A stretch of 64,000 nucleotides of DNA from Micromonospora orduensis (GCF_006228125.1 NZ_VDFY01000190.1:22591-86590), one strand, 5' to 3'; positions 33,707 through 42,130 are shown, numbered from the stretch's first letter. Program-made: numbers and translations. The notes: generated by a model not told the origin, from the letters alone.

Positions 33707-34392
33707 CCGCCACGGGTCCGAGCGTCCTGGTCACCGGCGGCTCCAGCGGGCTCGGCGCGGCGGTGGTCGCCGCGGTTGCCGCCGCCGGCGGCCGGCCGCT
33801 CGTGCTGGACCGGCAGCCGCCGGTCGACGGTGTGTCCTGGACCGAGTGCGATCTGGCCGACACCCGGGCCGCCGAGGTCGCCACCCGGCACCTCGCCGAG
33901 CAGGCCGGCGGCCTGGACGCGGTGGTCACGGCCGCCGGCATGGACGTGCCGGGCCGGCTCGCCGACGTGCCGGGCGAGACCTGGGACCGGATCGTGGCCG
34001 TCGACCTGCTCGCGACGGCGGCCGTGATCCGGGCCGCGCTGCCGTTCCTGTTGACGTCCCGGGGCCGCGTCGTCACGGTCGCCTCCACCCTGGGCGTCAA
34101 GGCGGTCAGTGACGCCACCGCGTACTGCGCCGCGAAGTTCGGCGTGGTGGGCTTCACCCGAGCCCTGGCCGCCGAACTCGCCGGCCAGGTCGGCGTGACC
34201 CTGCTCATTCCCGGCGGAATGCGGACGGCGTTCTTCGACGAGCGTGACCCGCAGTACAGGCCGGGGCCGGACGCCATCCTCAACGACCCCGCCGACACCG
34301 CCGCCGCGATCATGTTCGCGCTCAACCAGCCGGCCGGGTGCGCGGTACGGGAACTGGTGGTCTGCGCCGAGCAGGAGACGTCGTACCCGTGA
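33703..34392 (+). CDS. Classical SDR oxidoreductase in heptose operon
   Basis: A 229-residue short-chain dehydrogenase: LVTGGSSGLGAAVVAAVAAA (cofactor loop), VTAAGMDVPGRLADVPGETW, active Ser in VVTVASTLGVKA and Tyr/Lys in AYCAAKFGVVGFTRALAAEL. It is a classical SDR, not an extended NDP-sugar epimerase like HldD, so it should not be assumed to epimerise ADP-heptose. A role in oxidising or reducing a sugar or the acceptor is possible. It is embedded between hldE and GT9 with ATGA and GTGA overlaps, so it belongs to the same pathway. Confidence 0.9.
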   Translation: MTATGPSVLVTGGSSGLGAAVVAAVAAAGGRPLVLDRQPPVDGVSWTECDLADTRAAEVATRHLAEQAGGLDAVVTAAGMDVPGRLADVPGETWDRIVAVDLLATAAVIRAALPFLLTSRGRVVTVASTLGVKAVSDATAYCAAKFGVVGFTRALAAELAGQVGVTLLIPGGMRTAFFDERDPQYRPGPDAILNDPADTAAAIMFALNQPAGCAVRELVVCAEQETSYP

Positions 34393-35342
34393 TCCTGGTC
34401 CTGCGGGCCCTCGGCGTCGGCGACCTGGTCACCGCCGTGCCGGCGCTGCGGGCGTTGCGGGCCGCGTACCCCGGTCGGGAGCTGGCGCTCGCCGCGCCGG
34501 CCTGGCTGGCCCCGTTGGTCGACCTGGTCGGCGGCGTCGACCGGCTGGTGGACACCACAGGTCTGGACCGGCCGGTGCGGGTCGGGTCGGCGCCGCGGGT
34601 CGCCGTCAACCTGCACGGGCGCGGCCCGGGATCGCACCGGTTGCTGGCCGCGATCCGGCCCGGTCGGCTGCTCGCCTTCGCGAACCGGGACGCCGGCTTC
34701 TCCGCCGGCCCGCGGTGGGTCGAGCGGGAGCACGAGGTGGACCGCTGGTGCCGGCTGCTGTCCTGGTACGACATCCCGGCCGACCGCGCCGACCTCGGCT
34801 TGCGCCGGCCCGAGCCGGCGGGCCTGCCCACGGGGGCCACCCTGCTGCATCCGGGCAGCAAGATCCCCGCGAAGCGCTGGCCGGCGGACCGGTTCGCGGC
34901 GCTGGCCCGCACTCTCACCGACCAGGGGCACCGGGTGCTGCTCACCGGATCGGCCGACGAACGGGCGCTGGCCGTGCGGGTGGCCGACGACGCCGGACTG
35001 CCGTCCGAGGCCGTGCTCGCCGGCCGGACCGACCTCGGCGCGCTGGCCGCGCTGGTGGCCGACGCCCGCCTGGTGGTCTGCGGGGACACCGGGGTGGCCC
35101 ACCTCGCCACCGGGTACGGCACCCCGTCGGTGGTGCTGTTCGGGCCGGTGCCGCCGGCGCTCTGGGGGCCACCACGGGACCGCCCCCGGCACCGCGTGCT
35201 CTGGGTCGGCGAGGCGGATTGGCCCAGCTGGGACGGGGTAGGAAGCCACCCGACGTTGGCGGCCCTGCGCCTCCACGAGGTGCTGGCCGCCGTGGCCGAG
35301 GTGGAACGGGTGGTGCGGGTCTCCGGTGCGATTGCGGCGTAG
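34389..35342 (+). CDS. GT9 (heptosyltransferase-family) glycosyltransferase
   Basis: A 317-residue GT9 protein: LVLRALGVGDLVTAVPALRA, ALAAPAWLAPLVDLVGGVDR, AVNLHGRGPGSHRLLA, then the donor-domain signatures LLHPGSKIPAKRWPADRFAA and VVCGDTGVAHLATGYGTPSV with LFGPVPPALWGPP. GT9 enzymes of Gram-negatives add L,D-heptose to lipid A-Kdo. This homologue is in a Gram-positive-type genome, so its acceptor must differ. No signal or membrane segment; it would act at the inner face of the membrane. GTG overlaps the SDR stop; the 3' end overlaps the topoisomerase start by 17 bases. Confidence 0.93.
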   Translation: MILVLRALGVGDLVTAVPALRALRAAYPGRELALAAPAWLAPLVDLVGGVDRLVDTTGLDRPVRVGSAPRVAVNLHGRGPGSHRLLAAIRPGRLLAFANRDAGFSAGPRWVEREHEVDRWCRLLSWYDIPADRADLGLRRPEPAGLPTGATLLHPGSKIPAKRWPADRFAALARTLTDQGHRVLLTGSADERALAVRVADDAGLPSEAVLAGRTDLGALAALVADARLVVCGDTGVAHLATGYGTPSVVLFGPVPPALWGPPRDRPRHRVLWVGEADWPSWDGVGSHPTLAALRLHEVLAAVAEVERVVRVSGAIAA

Positions 35343-36309
35343 CGATCCGGGCCGGCCGGGATACCGGCGTCGCCGGCGCGGCAGGGGCTGGCTCTTCCTC
35401 GACCCGGCCGGCGACCCGGTCAAGGACACCGCCGTCCTGGCCCGGCTGCGGGAGCTGGTCATCCCGCCGGCGTGGCAGGACGTCTGGATCGCGCCGTACC
35501 CCAACGGGCACATCCAGGCGACCGGCATCGACGCGGCCGGCCGCAAGCAGTACCTCTACCACCCCCGGTGGCGCGAGAAGCAGGACGAGGCGAAGTTCGA
35601 CCACATGCTGGAGGTGGCGCGGCGGCTGCCGGCGCTGCGCGAGCGGGTGGATCGGGACCTGGACGGTCGCGGACTGGGTCGGGACCGGGTGCTGGCCACG
35701 GTGGCCCGGCTGCTGGACATGGGGATGTTCCGGGTCGGCAGCGACCAGTACGCGGCCGGCGACGACCCGACGTTCGGGGTGTCCACCCTGCGCCCCGAGC
35801 ACGCCCGGTCCCGGGGCGGCTGCGTGGTCTTCGAGTTCCCCGCCAAGGGCGGCATCGAGCAGGTCCGCCGCATCGAGGACCCGGAGCTGTGCCAGGTGCT
35901 GGTCAACCTGCGGCGTCGCCGCCGGCGGGCGGACCGGCTGTTCGGCTACTGGGACGGCCGGGAGTGGCGCGACGTGCGCAGCGACGAGGTCAACGGCTAC
36001 CTGCGCGACGCCAGCGGCGGGGAGATGACGGCCAAGGACTTCCGCACCTGGCACGCCACAGTGCTCGCCGCGACCGAGTTGGCGATCGTCGGCCTGGCCC
36101 GTTCGGTGACCGCGCGCCGCAGGGCGGTGGCGGCCGTGATGCGCGAGGTGGCGGACCTGCTGGGCAACACCCCCACGGTGGCCCGCACGTCGTACGTGGA
36201 CCCTCGGGTCGTCGACCTCTACCACGACGGGGTGGTGGTGCCTGTCGACCCGGACGCGCCGCGCGAGGAGGCCGAACGGGTCGTGTTGGCGGTGCTGGAG
36301 AAGGCCTGA
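35326..36309 (+). CDS. DNA topoisomerase IB (poxvirus/bacterial type)
   Basis: A 327-residue type IB topoisomerase. The N-terminal domain has WLFLDPAGDPVKDTAVLARL and IPPAWQDVWIAPYPNGHIQA. The catalytic domain includes RDRVLATVARLLDMGMFRVG (catalytic Arg region), EFPAKGGIEQVRRIEDPELC (Lys), and TAKDFRTWHATVLAA (second Arg/His), ending with the tyrosine nucleophile in TVARTSYVDPRVVDLY. It relaxes both positive and negative supercoils through a 3'-phosphotyrosine intermediate. GTG 35326 lies inside the GT9 gene, so its translation is coupled to the heptose operon despite no functional link. Confidence 0.92.
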   Translation: MRLRRSDPGRPGYRRRRRGRGWLFLDPAGDPVKDTAVLARLRELVIPPAWQDVWIAPYPNGHIQATGIDAAGRKQYLYHPRWREKQDEAKFDHMLEVARRLPALRERVDRDLDGRGLGRDRVLATVARLLDMGMFRVGSDQYAAGDDPTFGVSTLRPEHARSRGGCVVFEFPAKGGIEQVRRIEDPELCQVLVNLRRRRRRADRLFGYWDGREWRDVRSDEVNGYLRDASGGEMTAKDFRTWHATVLAATELAIVGLARSVTARRRAVAAVMREVADLLGNTPTVARTSYVDPRVVDLYHDGVVVPVDPDAPREEAERVVLAVLEKA

Positions 36310-36345
36310 GCGGCCCGCCGACGATCCTGGGACCACCGGGCGGCC

Positions 36346-36368
36346 GCCCGCCGCGAATGGCGGCGGGC
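36346..36368. terminator. Hairpin terminator between convergent genes
   Basis: A 9-bp perfect stem, GCCCGCCGC with GCGGCGGGC, around GAATG, between topoisomerase IB (plus) and AraC (minus). A weaker GC hairpin precedes it. Confidence 0.6.
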
Positions 36369-36424
36369 GCCTCGCCACGGCCCCCCGATAGCGGCCCACC
36401 GGGCGACGGTCGGCCGCTGCGCTG

Positions 36425-37459
36425 TCAGTCTGCCGGAGACGAGGTGACCATGGATGCCGGGTGGTTGACGATCCGTGCCGGATCGCAGGTGGACTCCCGG
36501 TACGCCTGCGGGCTGGTGCCGTACGCCGCCCGGAACACCCGGCTGAAGTGGGCCTTGTCGGGAAAACCCCAGCGCGCGGCGATGACCTGCACGGGCTGGG
36601 TGCGCAGGGCCGGGTCGGCCAGGTCGCGCCGACACCTGGCCAACCGCAGGTCGCGGATGTACGACGCCACGGTCGTCTCCTCGGCCTCGAACAGCCGGTG
36701 CAACGAGCGCAACGAGATGTGGTGGGCGTCCGCGACGACCCGTGGGCTGAGCGCCGGGTCGCCGACGTGGCGGTGGACGTACGCCTGCACCTGGGTGACC
36801 AGCGCCCGGCGGCGTACCTCGGTCGGCACCGCGTCCTCGGCGACCAGGTGGCGGCCGAGCATGGTGGTGACCAGGTCCAGTCCGACCGCGCCGAGGCGGG
36901 CGGCGTCTGCGGCGTGATACTGCTCCGGGTGCCCGCTGATCTGGAGCAGGAACTGCGCCAGCAGCCCTCCGATCCCCTCGCGGCCGGACATCTTGCCGCC
37001 GAAGAGCGTGGCCATCCGCTCCGGCGGCAGCGGCAGCGCGGCGTGCGGGATCATCGCGATGACCGAGGTTGCCTGGCCCTGCTCCGGTTCGGTGGCGTGG
37101 TGGCCGACGTCGTGCGGCCGGGACCCGTCGTAGAAGGTGAACTCGCCGGCGCGGATCTCGCTGCGTCGGCCGTCCTGACTGGACGTTCCGACGCCGTCGG
37201 TGGTGAGAGCGAGCACGTAGAGCTCCGGGTCCGACTGGCGGATGAGCTTCGGAGTTCGGGTGGCGTCCAGCGACGGGTAGTGATACTTGATCACCTGGAT
37301 CGGGCCGAGGTCGAGGAAGTCGGCCCGGGCGGCGAAGTCGTCGGCGTGTGCGGACCGGATCCGCATCGGTGCCGAGGTGCGCGCGACCAGGTCCAACCAC
37401 ATGCCGAACCGCTCAGCCGGTGGCAGGACCGTGGTGTCGACGGTGTCCCTGTGCAGCAT
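36425..37459 (-). CDS. AraC-family transcriptional regulator
   Basis: A 344-residue regulator. The N-terminal ~220 residues form an AraC-binding-like cupin domain (SDPELYVLALTTDGVGTSSQ, IRAGEFTFYDGSRPHDVG). The C-terminal ~100 residues carry two helix-turn-helix units: SPRVVADAHHISLRSLHRLF and VIAARWGFPDKAHFSRVFRA followed by YGTSPQAYR, the AraC signature. The N-terminal type resembles regulators that respond to small aromatic or amine compounds (ligand unknown). ATG 37459 has GAGGGG upstream and lies 9 bases after the TetR gene, so TetR and AraC form one operon. Confidence 0.93.
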   Translation of the reverse strand: MLHRDTVDTTVLPPAERFGMWLDLVARTSAPMRIRSAHADDFAARADFLDLGPIQVIKYHYPSLDATRTPKLIRQSDPELYVLALTTDGVGTSSQDGRRSEIRAGEFTFYDGSRPHDVGHHATEPEQGQATSVIAMIPHAALPLPPERMATLFGGKMSGREGIGGLLAQFLLQISGHPEQYHAADAARLGAVGLDLVTTMLGRHLVAEDAVPTEVRRRALVTQVQAYVHRHVGDPALSPRVVADAHHISLRSLHRLFEAEETTVASYIRDLRLARCRRDLADPALRTQPVQVIAARWGFPDKAHFSRVFRAAYGTSPQAYRESTCDPARIVNHPASMVTSSPAD

Positions 37460-37468
37460 CCGGTCCCC

Positions 37469-38230
37469 TCAGGACGCTCGTCGACGCACGAGTGCCTCGA
37501 TGCCGTCCAGGATCCGGTCGAGGCCGAAGGTGAACTCGTCGTCGGGGTCGTCGTCCTGGTTGAGGACGCCGGAGGTCAGCACGCGGTGCAGTGCCGGGAA
37601 GCGCGCGGGGTCGATGAGTCGGGCCACGGTACGACCGTACGCGGGCATCAACTCGCCGGGTTCGACGCCGGCGGCCCGGCTGCCCTCGGCGATCTGGGCG
37701 GTAAGCGTGGCCTCGTTGCGGACGTAGCCGGTGATCAGCAGGATCACCGACATCTTCTCGCTCTCGGCCAGGTGGGTGTCGTCGAGGCAGCGCAGCCCGG
37801 CCTCCAGCCAGCCGAGCTGCTGGGGGGTGATCGGCGGGCCGGTGATCGGCACGTGCAGCAGCCAGGTCCGTTGCCGCAGCACGTCGCGTTCGGCCCGGGC
37901 CCAGCGGGTCAGTCCGGCGCGCCATCCGTCGCCGGGGGCGGCCGGGCCGGGCGGTGGGCCGTAGCCCGCGTCGACCATGAGCAGGAGCAGTTCGTCCTTC
38001 GAGCCGATGTGGCGGTAGAGGGCCATGGTGGCGGCGCCCAGCTCCTTGGCGACCCGGCTCATCGAGACGGCCGTCAGCCCGTCGGCGTCGGCCACCCGGA
38101 CGGCGGCGTCGACGATGCCGGGCACGCTCAACCCGGGTCGGGGCCCCTTGGGTGGCCGCTCGCGTAGCCCCCAGGCGCTCTCGATGGCCGGGGGGAGCGC
38201 CGGCCCGCTGTCGTCTTTCTTCGCCGCCAC
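37469..38230 (-). CDS. TetR-family repressor of the divergent efflux gene
   Basis: A 253-residue regulator of the tetracycline-repressor C-terminal type. The helix-turn-helix covers residues ~35-80 (VPGIVDAAVRVADADGLTAV, SMSRVAKELGAATMALYRHI, GSKDEL). GTG 38230 with AGGAGG five bases upstream is preferred to ATG 38251. The gene is divergent from an MFS drug-efflux gene, and the 81-bp gap holds two tandem palindromes fitting this repressor class. It probably represses both itself (with AraC) and the pump, and is released by the pump's substrate. Confidence 0.94.
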   Translation of the reverse strand: MAAKKDDSGPALPPAIESAWGLRERPPKGPRPGLSVPGIVDAAVRVADADGLTAVSMSRVAKELGAATMALYRHIGSKDELLLLMVDAGYGPPPGPAAPGDGWRAGLTRWARAERDVLRQRTWLLHVPITGPPITPQQLGWLEAGLRCLDDTHLAESEKMSVILLITGYVRNEATLTAQIAEGSRAAGVEPGELMPAYGRTVARLIDPARFPALHRVLTSGVLNQDDDPDDEFTFGLDRILDGIEALVRRRAS

Positions 38231-38256
38231 ATGTCCTCCTTGCCTCACCATCCTAG

Positions 38257-38300
38257 TTCTGCGTATGGTCTACGCATAAAAGCGTACGCCATACGCAGAA
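38257..38300. promoter_or_regulatory. Tandem TetR operators, GCGTA-N5-TACGC twice
   Basis: Two 15-bp palindromes of form GCGTA-N5-TACGC lie at 38261-38275 and 38282-38296. They are also arms of a larger inverted repeat (38257-38275 and 38282-38300, two mismatches over 19 bp) around ATAAAA. They sit between the TetR start and the MFS start, overlapping the likely promoter. Predicted repressor sites. Confidence 0.85.
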
Positions 38301-38311
38301 GGGATCTGATC

Positions 38312-39892
38312 ATGACGACGACGATCACACCCGCACCGAGGGCGGGCCGACGGGAGTGGATCGGGTTCACGGTGCTGATGCTGCCCCTGCTCCTGGTCTC
38401 GATGGACGTGTCGGTGCTCTACTTCGCCGTCCCGTTCATCAGCGAGGAGCTGCGCCCCTCCGCCACCCAGCAGCTCTGGATCTTCGACATCTACGGCTTC
38501 GTGCTGGCCGGGCTGCTGATCACGATGGGCGCTCTCGGCGACCGGATCGGCCGGCGCCGACTGCTGCTGCTCGGCGCCACCGCGTTCGGCGCGGCGTCCC
38601 TGCTCGCCGCGTACGCCCACAGCGCCGAGACACTGATCGCCGCGCGTGCCGTGCTCGGCATCGGCGGAGCCACCCTGATGCCCTCCACCCTCGCCCTGGT
38701 GCGCAACATGTTCCACGACGCCCGGCAGCGGGGCACCGCGATCGGCATCTGGACCGCCACGCTCACCGGCGGCATCGCGATCGGCCCGGTGCTCAGCGGC
38801 GTCCTGCTGGAGCACTTCTGGTGGGGCTCGATCTTCCTCATCAACATCCCGGCGATGCTGATGCTGCTCCTGCTCGCCCCGGTCCTGGTGCCCGAGTTCC
38901 GCAACCCGGCCGCCGGGCCGTTCGACCTGGTGAGCGCGGTGCTGTCGCTCGGTGCTCTGCTGCCGGTGATCTACGGCATCAAGGAGATGGCCCGCGACGG
39001 CGTCGACGCGACGCGGGTGCTGGCCGTCGTCGCCGGCCTGCTGGTCGCGGCGCTGTTCCTGCGCCGGCAGCGGACCCGGCCGTACCCGATGATCGACCTG
39101 GCGCTGTTTCGCCGACACGGCTTCGGCGGGTCGCTCGCGGTCAACCTGCTGGCGATGTTCGCGCTTGTCGGCTTCGCCATCTTCACCACCCAGCACCTCC
39201 AGCTGGTGCTCGGCATGAGCCCGCTGCGGGCGGCACTGTGGAGCCTCGTGCCGTCGCTCGCGGTCGGCGGTGTCGCTCCGGCCGCCGCCGCGCTCGCCCA
39301 GCGGGTCGAGCGGGCGTACCTGATCGGCGCGGGTTTCGGGATCGCCGTGCTCGGCTTCGTGGTGCTGACCCGGGTCACACCGGACTCGCCCCTGTGGTTG
39401 CTGCTGGCCGGCGCCAGCGTCTACGCGGGCGGCCTGGTGATGGTGATGTCCCTCGTCACCGAGCTGGTCCTCGGCGCGGCGCCGCCGGAGCAGGCCGGCG
39501 TCGCCTCCGCGCTTACCGAGTCCAGCAGCGAGCTGGGCGGCGCGCTGGGAATGGCGATCCTGGGCAGCGTGGGCGCGGCGGTCTACCGGCGCGAGGTCCT
39601 CGACGGTCTGCCCGCCGACCTGCCGGAGGGCGCCCGGGACACGGCTCGGGAGACGTTGGGCGGTGCGCTCGCCGTGGCCAAGGGGCTGCCCGGGGAGGTG
39701 GGCGACGCGGTGCTGCACGCCGCCCGGTACGCGTTCACCGACGGGCTGCACCTGGCCGCGTACGCCGCCATGGCGGCGATGCTGCTGGGCGCGGCGACCG
39801 CGCTGCTGGCGCTGCGCGGCGTGCGGCCGGCCGACCCGGCGGCGACGACCGCCGAGCCGACCGGTACGCCGATGTCGTCCGTCAGTCGGTGA
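38312..39892 (+). CDS. MFS drug-efflux transporter (DHA2/EmrB-QacA type)
   Basis: A 526-residue transporter with 14 predicted membrane spans. Motif A follows helix 2 (GALGDRIGRRRLLLLGATAF), and the drug:H+ antiporter motif C-like stretch TLTGGIAIGPVLSGVLLEHF lies in helix 5. The start MDVSVLYFAVPFISEELRPS resembles SmvA/QacA quaternary-ammonium efflux pumps. It would export a hydrophobic cation or drug with proton exchange. ATG 38312 is just past the tandem TetR operators, so the pump is inducible. Its last 11 bases overlap the convergent gene. Confidence 0.94.
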   Translation: MTTTITPAPRAGRREWIGFTVLMLPLLLVSMDVSVLYFAVPFISEELRPSATQQLWIFDIYGFVLAGLLITMGALGDRIGRRRLLLLGATAFGAASLLAAYAHSAETLIAARAVLGIGGATLMPSTLALVRNMFHDARQRGTAIGIWTATLTGGIAIGPVLSGVLLEHFWWGSIFLINIPAMLMLLLLAPVLVPEFRNPAAGPFDLVSAVLSLGALLPVIYGIKEMARDGVDATRVLAVVAGLLVAALFLRRQRTRPYPMIDLALFRRHGFGGSLAVNLLAMFALVGFAIFTTQHLQLVLGMSPLRAALWSLVPSLAVGGVAPAAAALAQRVERAYLIGAGFGIAVLGFVVLTRVTPDSPLWLLLAGASVYAGGLVMVMSLVTELVLGAAPPEQAGVASALTESSSELGGALGMAILGSVGAAVYRREVLDGLPADLPEGARDTARETLGGALAVAKGLPGEVGDAVLHAARYAFTDGLHLAAYAAMAAMLLGAATALLALRGVRPADPAATTAEPTGTPMSSVSR

Positions 39893-40385
39893 GCACGTGC
39901 GCCAGCCGGTCCCGGAAGCGCCGCTCGGAGTCGCTGACCGTCTCGCCGCCCAGGCCCAGCAACCCACCGCTGGACGCGGCGCCCACCACCTGCTCGGCGA
40001 TGGTGACCAGCCAGTGCTTGTACGCGCCGGCCTCGCCCTCGCCGACCCGGGCGGCCAGCAGCGCGGCGGCCTCGCCGGCCCGCAGCAGCACGTCGTCGAT
40101 CATGGCCCGCGGGTCGGCGGGCGCGATGACCGGCAGTTCCTCGCCGGTCTCCGGGTCGCCGACCCGGGTCACGATCTCGCCGGCCACGGCGGCGACCAGC
40201 GGGCTGGCCGACTCCCGTCCGGCGGCGATCGTCTCCAGCCCGGCCGCGGTCTCCGCCATGGTCCGGCGGGTGCCGTCGGACTCGGCGGCGCTCGCGGCGG
40301 TCAGCACCGACTGCGGCAGACCGACGAGCAGCCCCCACTCCTCGTCGGAGAAACCAAAACCGGTGTACGCCGGCTGCTCGATCAC
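39882..40385 (-). CDS. Conserved hypothetical protein
   Basis: A 167-residue cytosolic, mainly helical protein. It opens IEQPAYTGFGFSDEEWGLLV followed by GLPQSVLTAASAAESDGTRR and has a Gly/Ser patch, AASSGGLLGLGGETVSDSER, near the C-terminus. Proteins with this GFSDEEWGLLVGLPQ start are widespread in actinobacteria and unnamed as far as I know; no catalytic or binding motif is evident. GTG 40385 is the start. It overlaps the 3' end of the MFS gene by 11 bases and is 52 bases downstream of the RecQ gene on the same strand. Confidence 0.8.
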   Translation of the reverse strand: MIEQPAYTGFGFSDEEWGLLVGLPQSVLTAASAAESDGTRRTMAETAAGLETIAAGRESASPLVAAVAGEIVTRVGDPETGEELPVIAPADPRAMIDDVLLRAGEAAALLAARVGEGEAGAYKHWLVTIAEQVVGAASSGGLLGLGGETVSDSERRFRDRLAHVLTD

Positions 40386-40437
40386 GGCAACGCCCCTTCC
40401 GCCCTGCTCTGTGTGGTCAATCGGTGCCCGGGTCAGG

Positions 40438-42069
40438 CTAGTCCAGCGTCAGCAGGCCCTGTTCGGACACCACGCGCACGGACAACGTCTTGTACCCGAC
40501 CTCGTCGAACAGAACCGTCATCTTGTCGTCCTCGTACCCGAGCACCATGCCGTGCCCCCACTCCGGGTGGCGGACCTGGCTGTGCACCGGGAACGGCCCG
40601 ACCGCGCCCTGGTCGGCGACGCTGGTGCCGTTGTGGCAGTTGTCGCAGTGCGCGCAGACCTTCGTCATCTGCTCGCCGAAGTAGGCCAGCAGGGTCTGCC
40701 CCCGGCAGGCGGTGGTCTCGGCGAAGGCCCGCATCATGTCGGTCCGCGAGCGGGTGACCGTCTGCTGCCGTTCCGCCTCGGCCAGTGCCGCGGCGGCGGC
40801 GTCGGTCGGGTTGGGGGAGTAGCGGGGCGCGGCGATGCGCTGGCGGGCGCGCGGCTCGGCGGCGCCGACCTGCTCCAGCAACGAGAGGTACTGCCCCAGC
40901 TTGCGCGGCCCGAGCCCGGTGGCCTCGCGCAGCTCGGTCTTCGTGGCCGGCTTGCGGCGCAGCAGCGCGGCGAGGTCGCGCAGTTCGGTTTCGTCGGGCA
41001 GACCGCCGCTGAAGAACCGTTGCAGGCCCACGTCCTCGGCCTGCCAGAGCAGCAGCACCCGGGCCGGCTCGCCGTCGCGGCCCGCCCGGCCGATCTCCTG
41101 GAAGTAGCTGTCCGGTGAGTCGGGCAGCGCCATGTGCACCACCCAGGCGATGTCCGGCTTGTCGATGCCCATGCCGAACGCCGAGGTGGCCACCATGATC
41201 GGCACCTGGTCCGCGAGGAACGCCTCGTGCAGCTCCGCACGCGGACCGGCGGCCATCCCACCGTGGTAGAACTGCGCCGGGAAACCCGCGTCGGTCAACC
41301 GGGTGGCCAGCTCCTCGGCCGCACGGCGGGTCGGCACGTAGATGATCCCCGGCCGACCCTCGTCACGCAGCAGGGTCATCAGGCGTCGCCACCGGTAGTC
41401 CTCGGTGGGGCAGTGCGCCACCTCCAGGAACAGGTTCGGCCGGTCCAGACCGGACACCACCAGCTCCGGGTCGCGCAGCCGCAGCCGGGCGACGATGTCG
41501 TCGCGGACCGGCGGGGAGGCGGTGGCGGTCAGCGCGACCACCGGCGGTCGGCCGATGCCCTCGATGAGGTGCCCGAGCGCCAGGTAGTCGGGGCGGAAGT
41601 CGTGCCCCCAGGCCGAGATGCAGTGCGCCTCGTCGATCGCCACCAGCGCCGGCTTCAGCGACTTCACCTCGGCCATCCGGTCGGGGTTGCTCAACTGCTC
41701 CGGCGTGATGAACAGGAACTCCGCCCGGCCCTCGCGGATCTCGGCGATCGCCTCGGCCTGCTGGGCGGCGGACTCGTTCGAGCTGATCCGCACCGCCCGC
41801 AGCTCCGGGCGCTGCCGCTCGTTGAGGGCCGCGATCTGGTCCTGTTGCAGGGCCAGCAGCGGAGAGATCACCACGGTGGGGCCGGGGATCAGACTCGCCG
41901 GGATCTGGTAGATCGCCGACTTGCCGGCGCCGGTGGGCAGCACCACCAGTGCGTCGCGTCGCTTCATCACCGCGCGCATGGCGGCCAGCTGGTTGGGCCG
42001 CAGCGCGTTCCAGCCGAACAGGCTGCGCGCCGCGCGGCGCAACGACATCGAATGCGTGGACAGTTTCAT
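40438..42069 (-). CDS. recQ: RecQ-family ATP-dependent DNA helicase
   Basis: A 543-residue superfamily 2 helicase. Motif 0 FGWNALRPNQLAAM, Walker A VLPTGAGKSAIYQIP, motif II AIDEAHCISAWGHDFRPDYL (DEAH plus the RecQ aromatic loop), motif III ALTATAS and motif VI QEIGRAGRDG are all present. A zinc-binding set follows (ACRGQTLLAYFGEQ, CAHCDNC), then a short C-terminal domain that ends without an HRDC domain. It unwinds 3'-to-5' at forks and recombination intermediates. ATG 42069 is used, though no good ribosome site is present; the frame is open to 42123. Confidence 0.95.
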   Translation of the reverse strand: MKLSTHSMSLRRAARSLFGWNALRPNQLAAMRAVMKRRDALVVLPTGAGKSAIYQIPASLIPGPTVVISPLLALQQDQIAALNERQRPELRAVRISSNESAAQQAEAIAEIREGRAEFLFITPEQLSNPDRMAEVKSLKPALVAIDEAHCISAWGHDFRPDYLALGHLIEGIGRPPVVALTATASPPVRDDIVARLRLRDPELVVSGLDRPNLFLEVAHCPTEDYRWRRLMTLLRDEGRPGIIYVPTRRAAEELATRLTDAGFPAQFYHGGMAAGPRAELHEAFLADQVPIMVATSAFGMGIDKPDIAWVVHMALPDSPDSYFQEIGRAGRDGEPARVLLLWQAEDVGLQRFFSGGLPDETELRDLAALLRRKPATKTELREATGLGPRKLGQYLSLLEQVGAAEPRARQRIAAPRYSPNPTDAAAAALAEAERQQTVTRSRTDMMRAFAETTACRGQTLLAYFGEQMTKVCAHCDNCHNGTSVADQGAVGPFPVHSQVRHPEWGHGMVLGYEDDKMTVLFDEVGYKTLSVRVVSEQGLLTLD

Positions 42070-42086
42070 CGAGGGCCGGAGGTACC

Positions 42087-42130
42087 CGAGCCCATGACCG
42101 CCGAAACACCTTCGGGCGATCATGGGCTCG
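42087..42130 (-). terminator. Long hairpin terminator after F420 oxidoreductase
   Basis: CGAGCCCATGA (42087-42097) pairs perfectly with TCATGGGCTCG (42120-42130). An inner CGCCGAA/TTCGGGCG helix with a bulge continues the stem to an ACACC loop. It lies 13 bases after the minus-strand LLM gene stop and before the recQ start. Confidence 0.85.
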
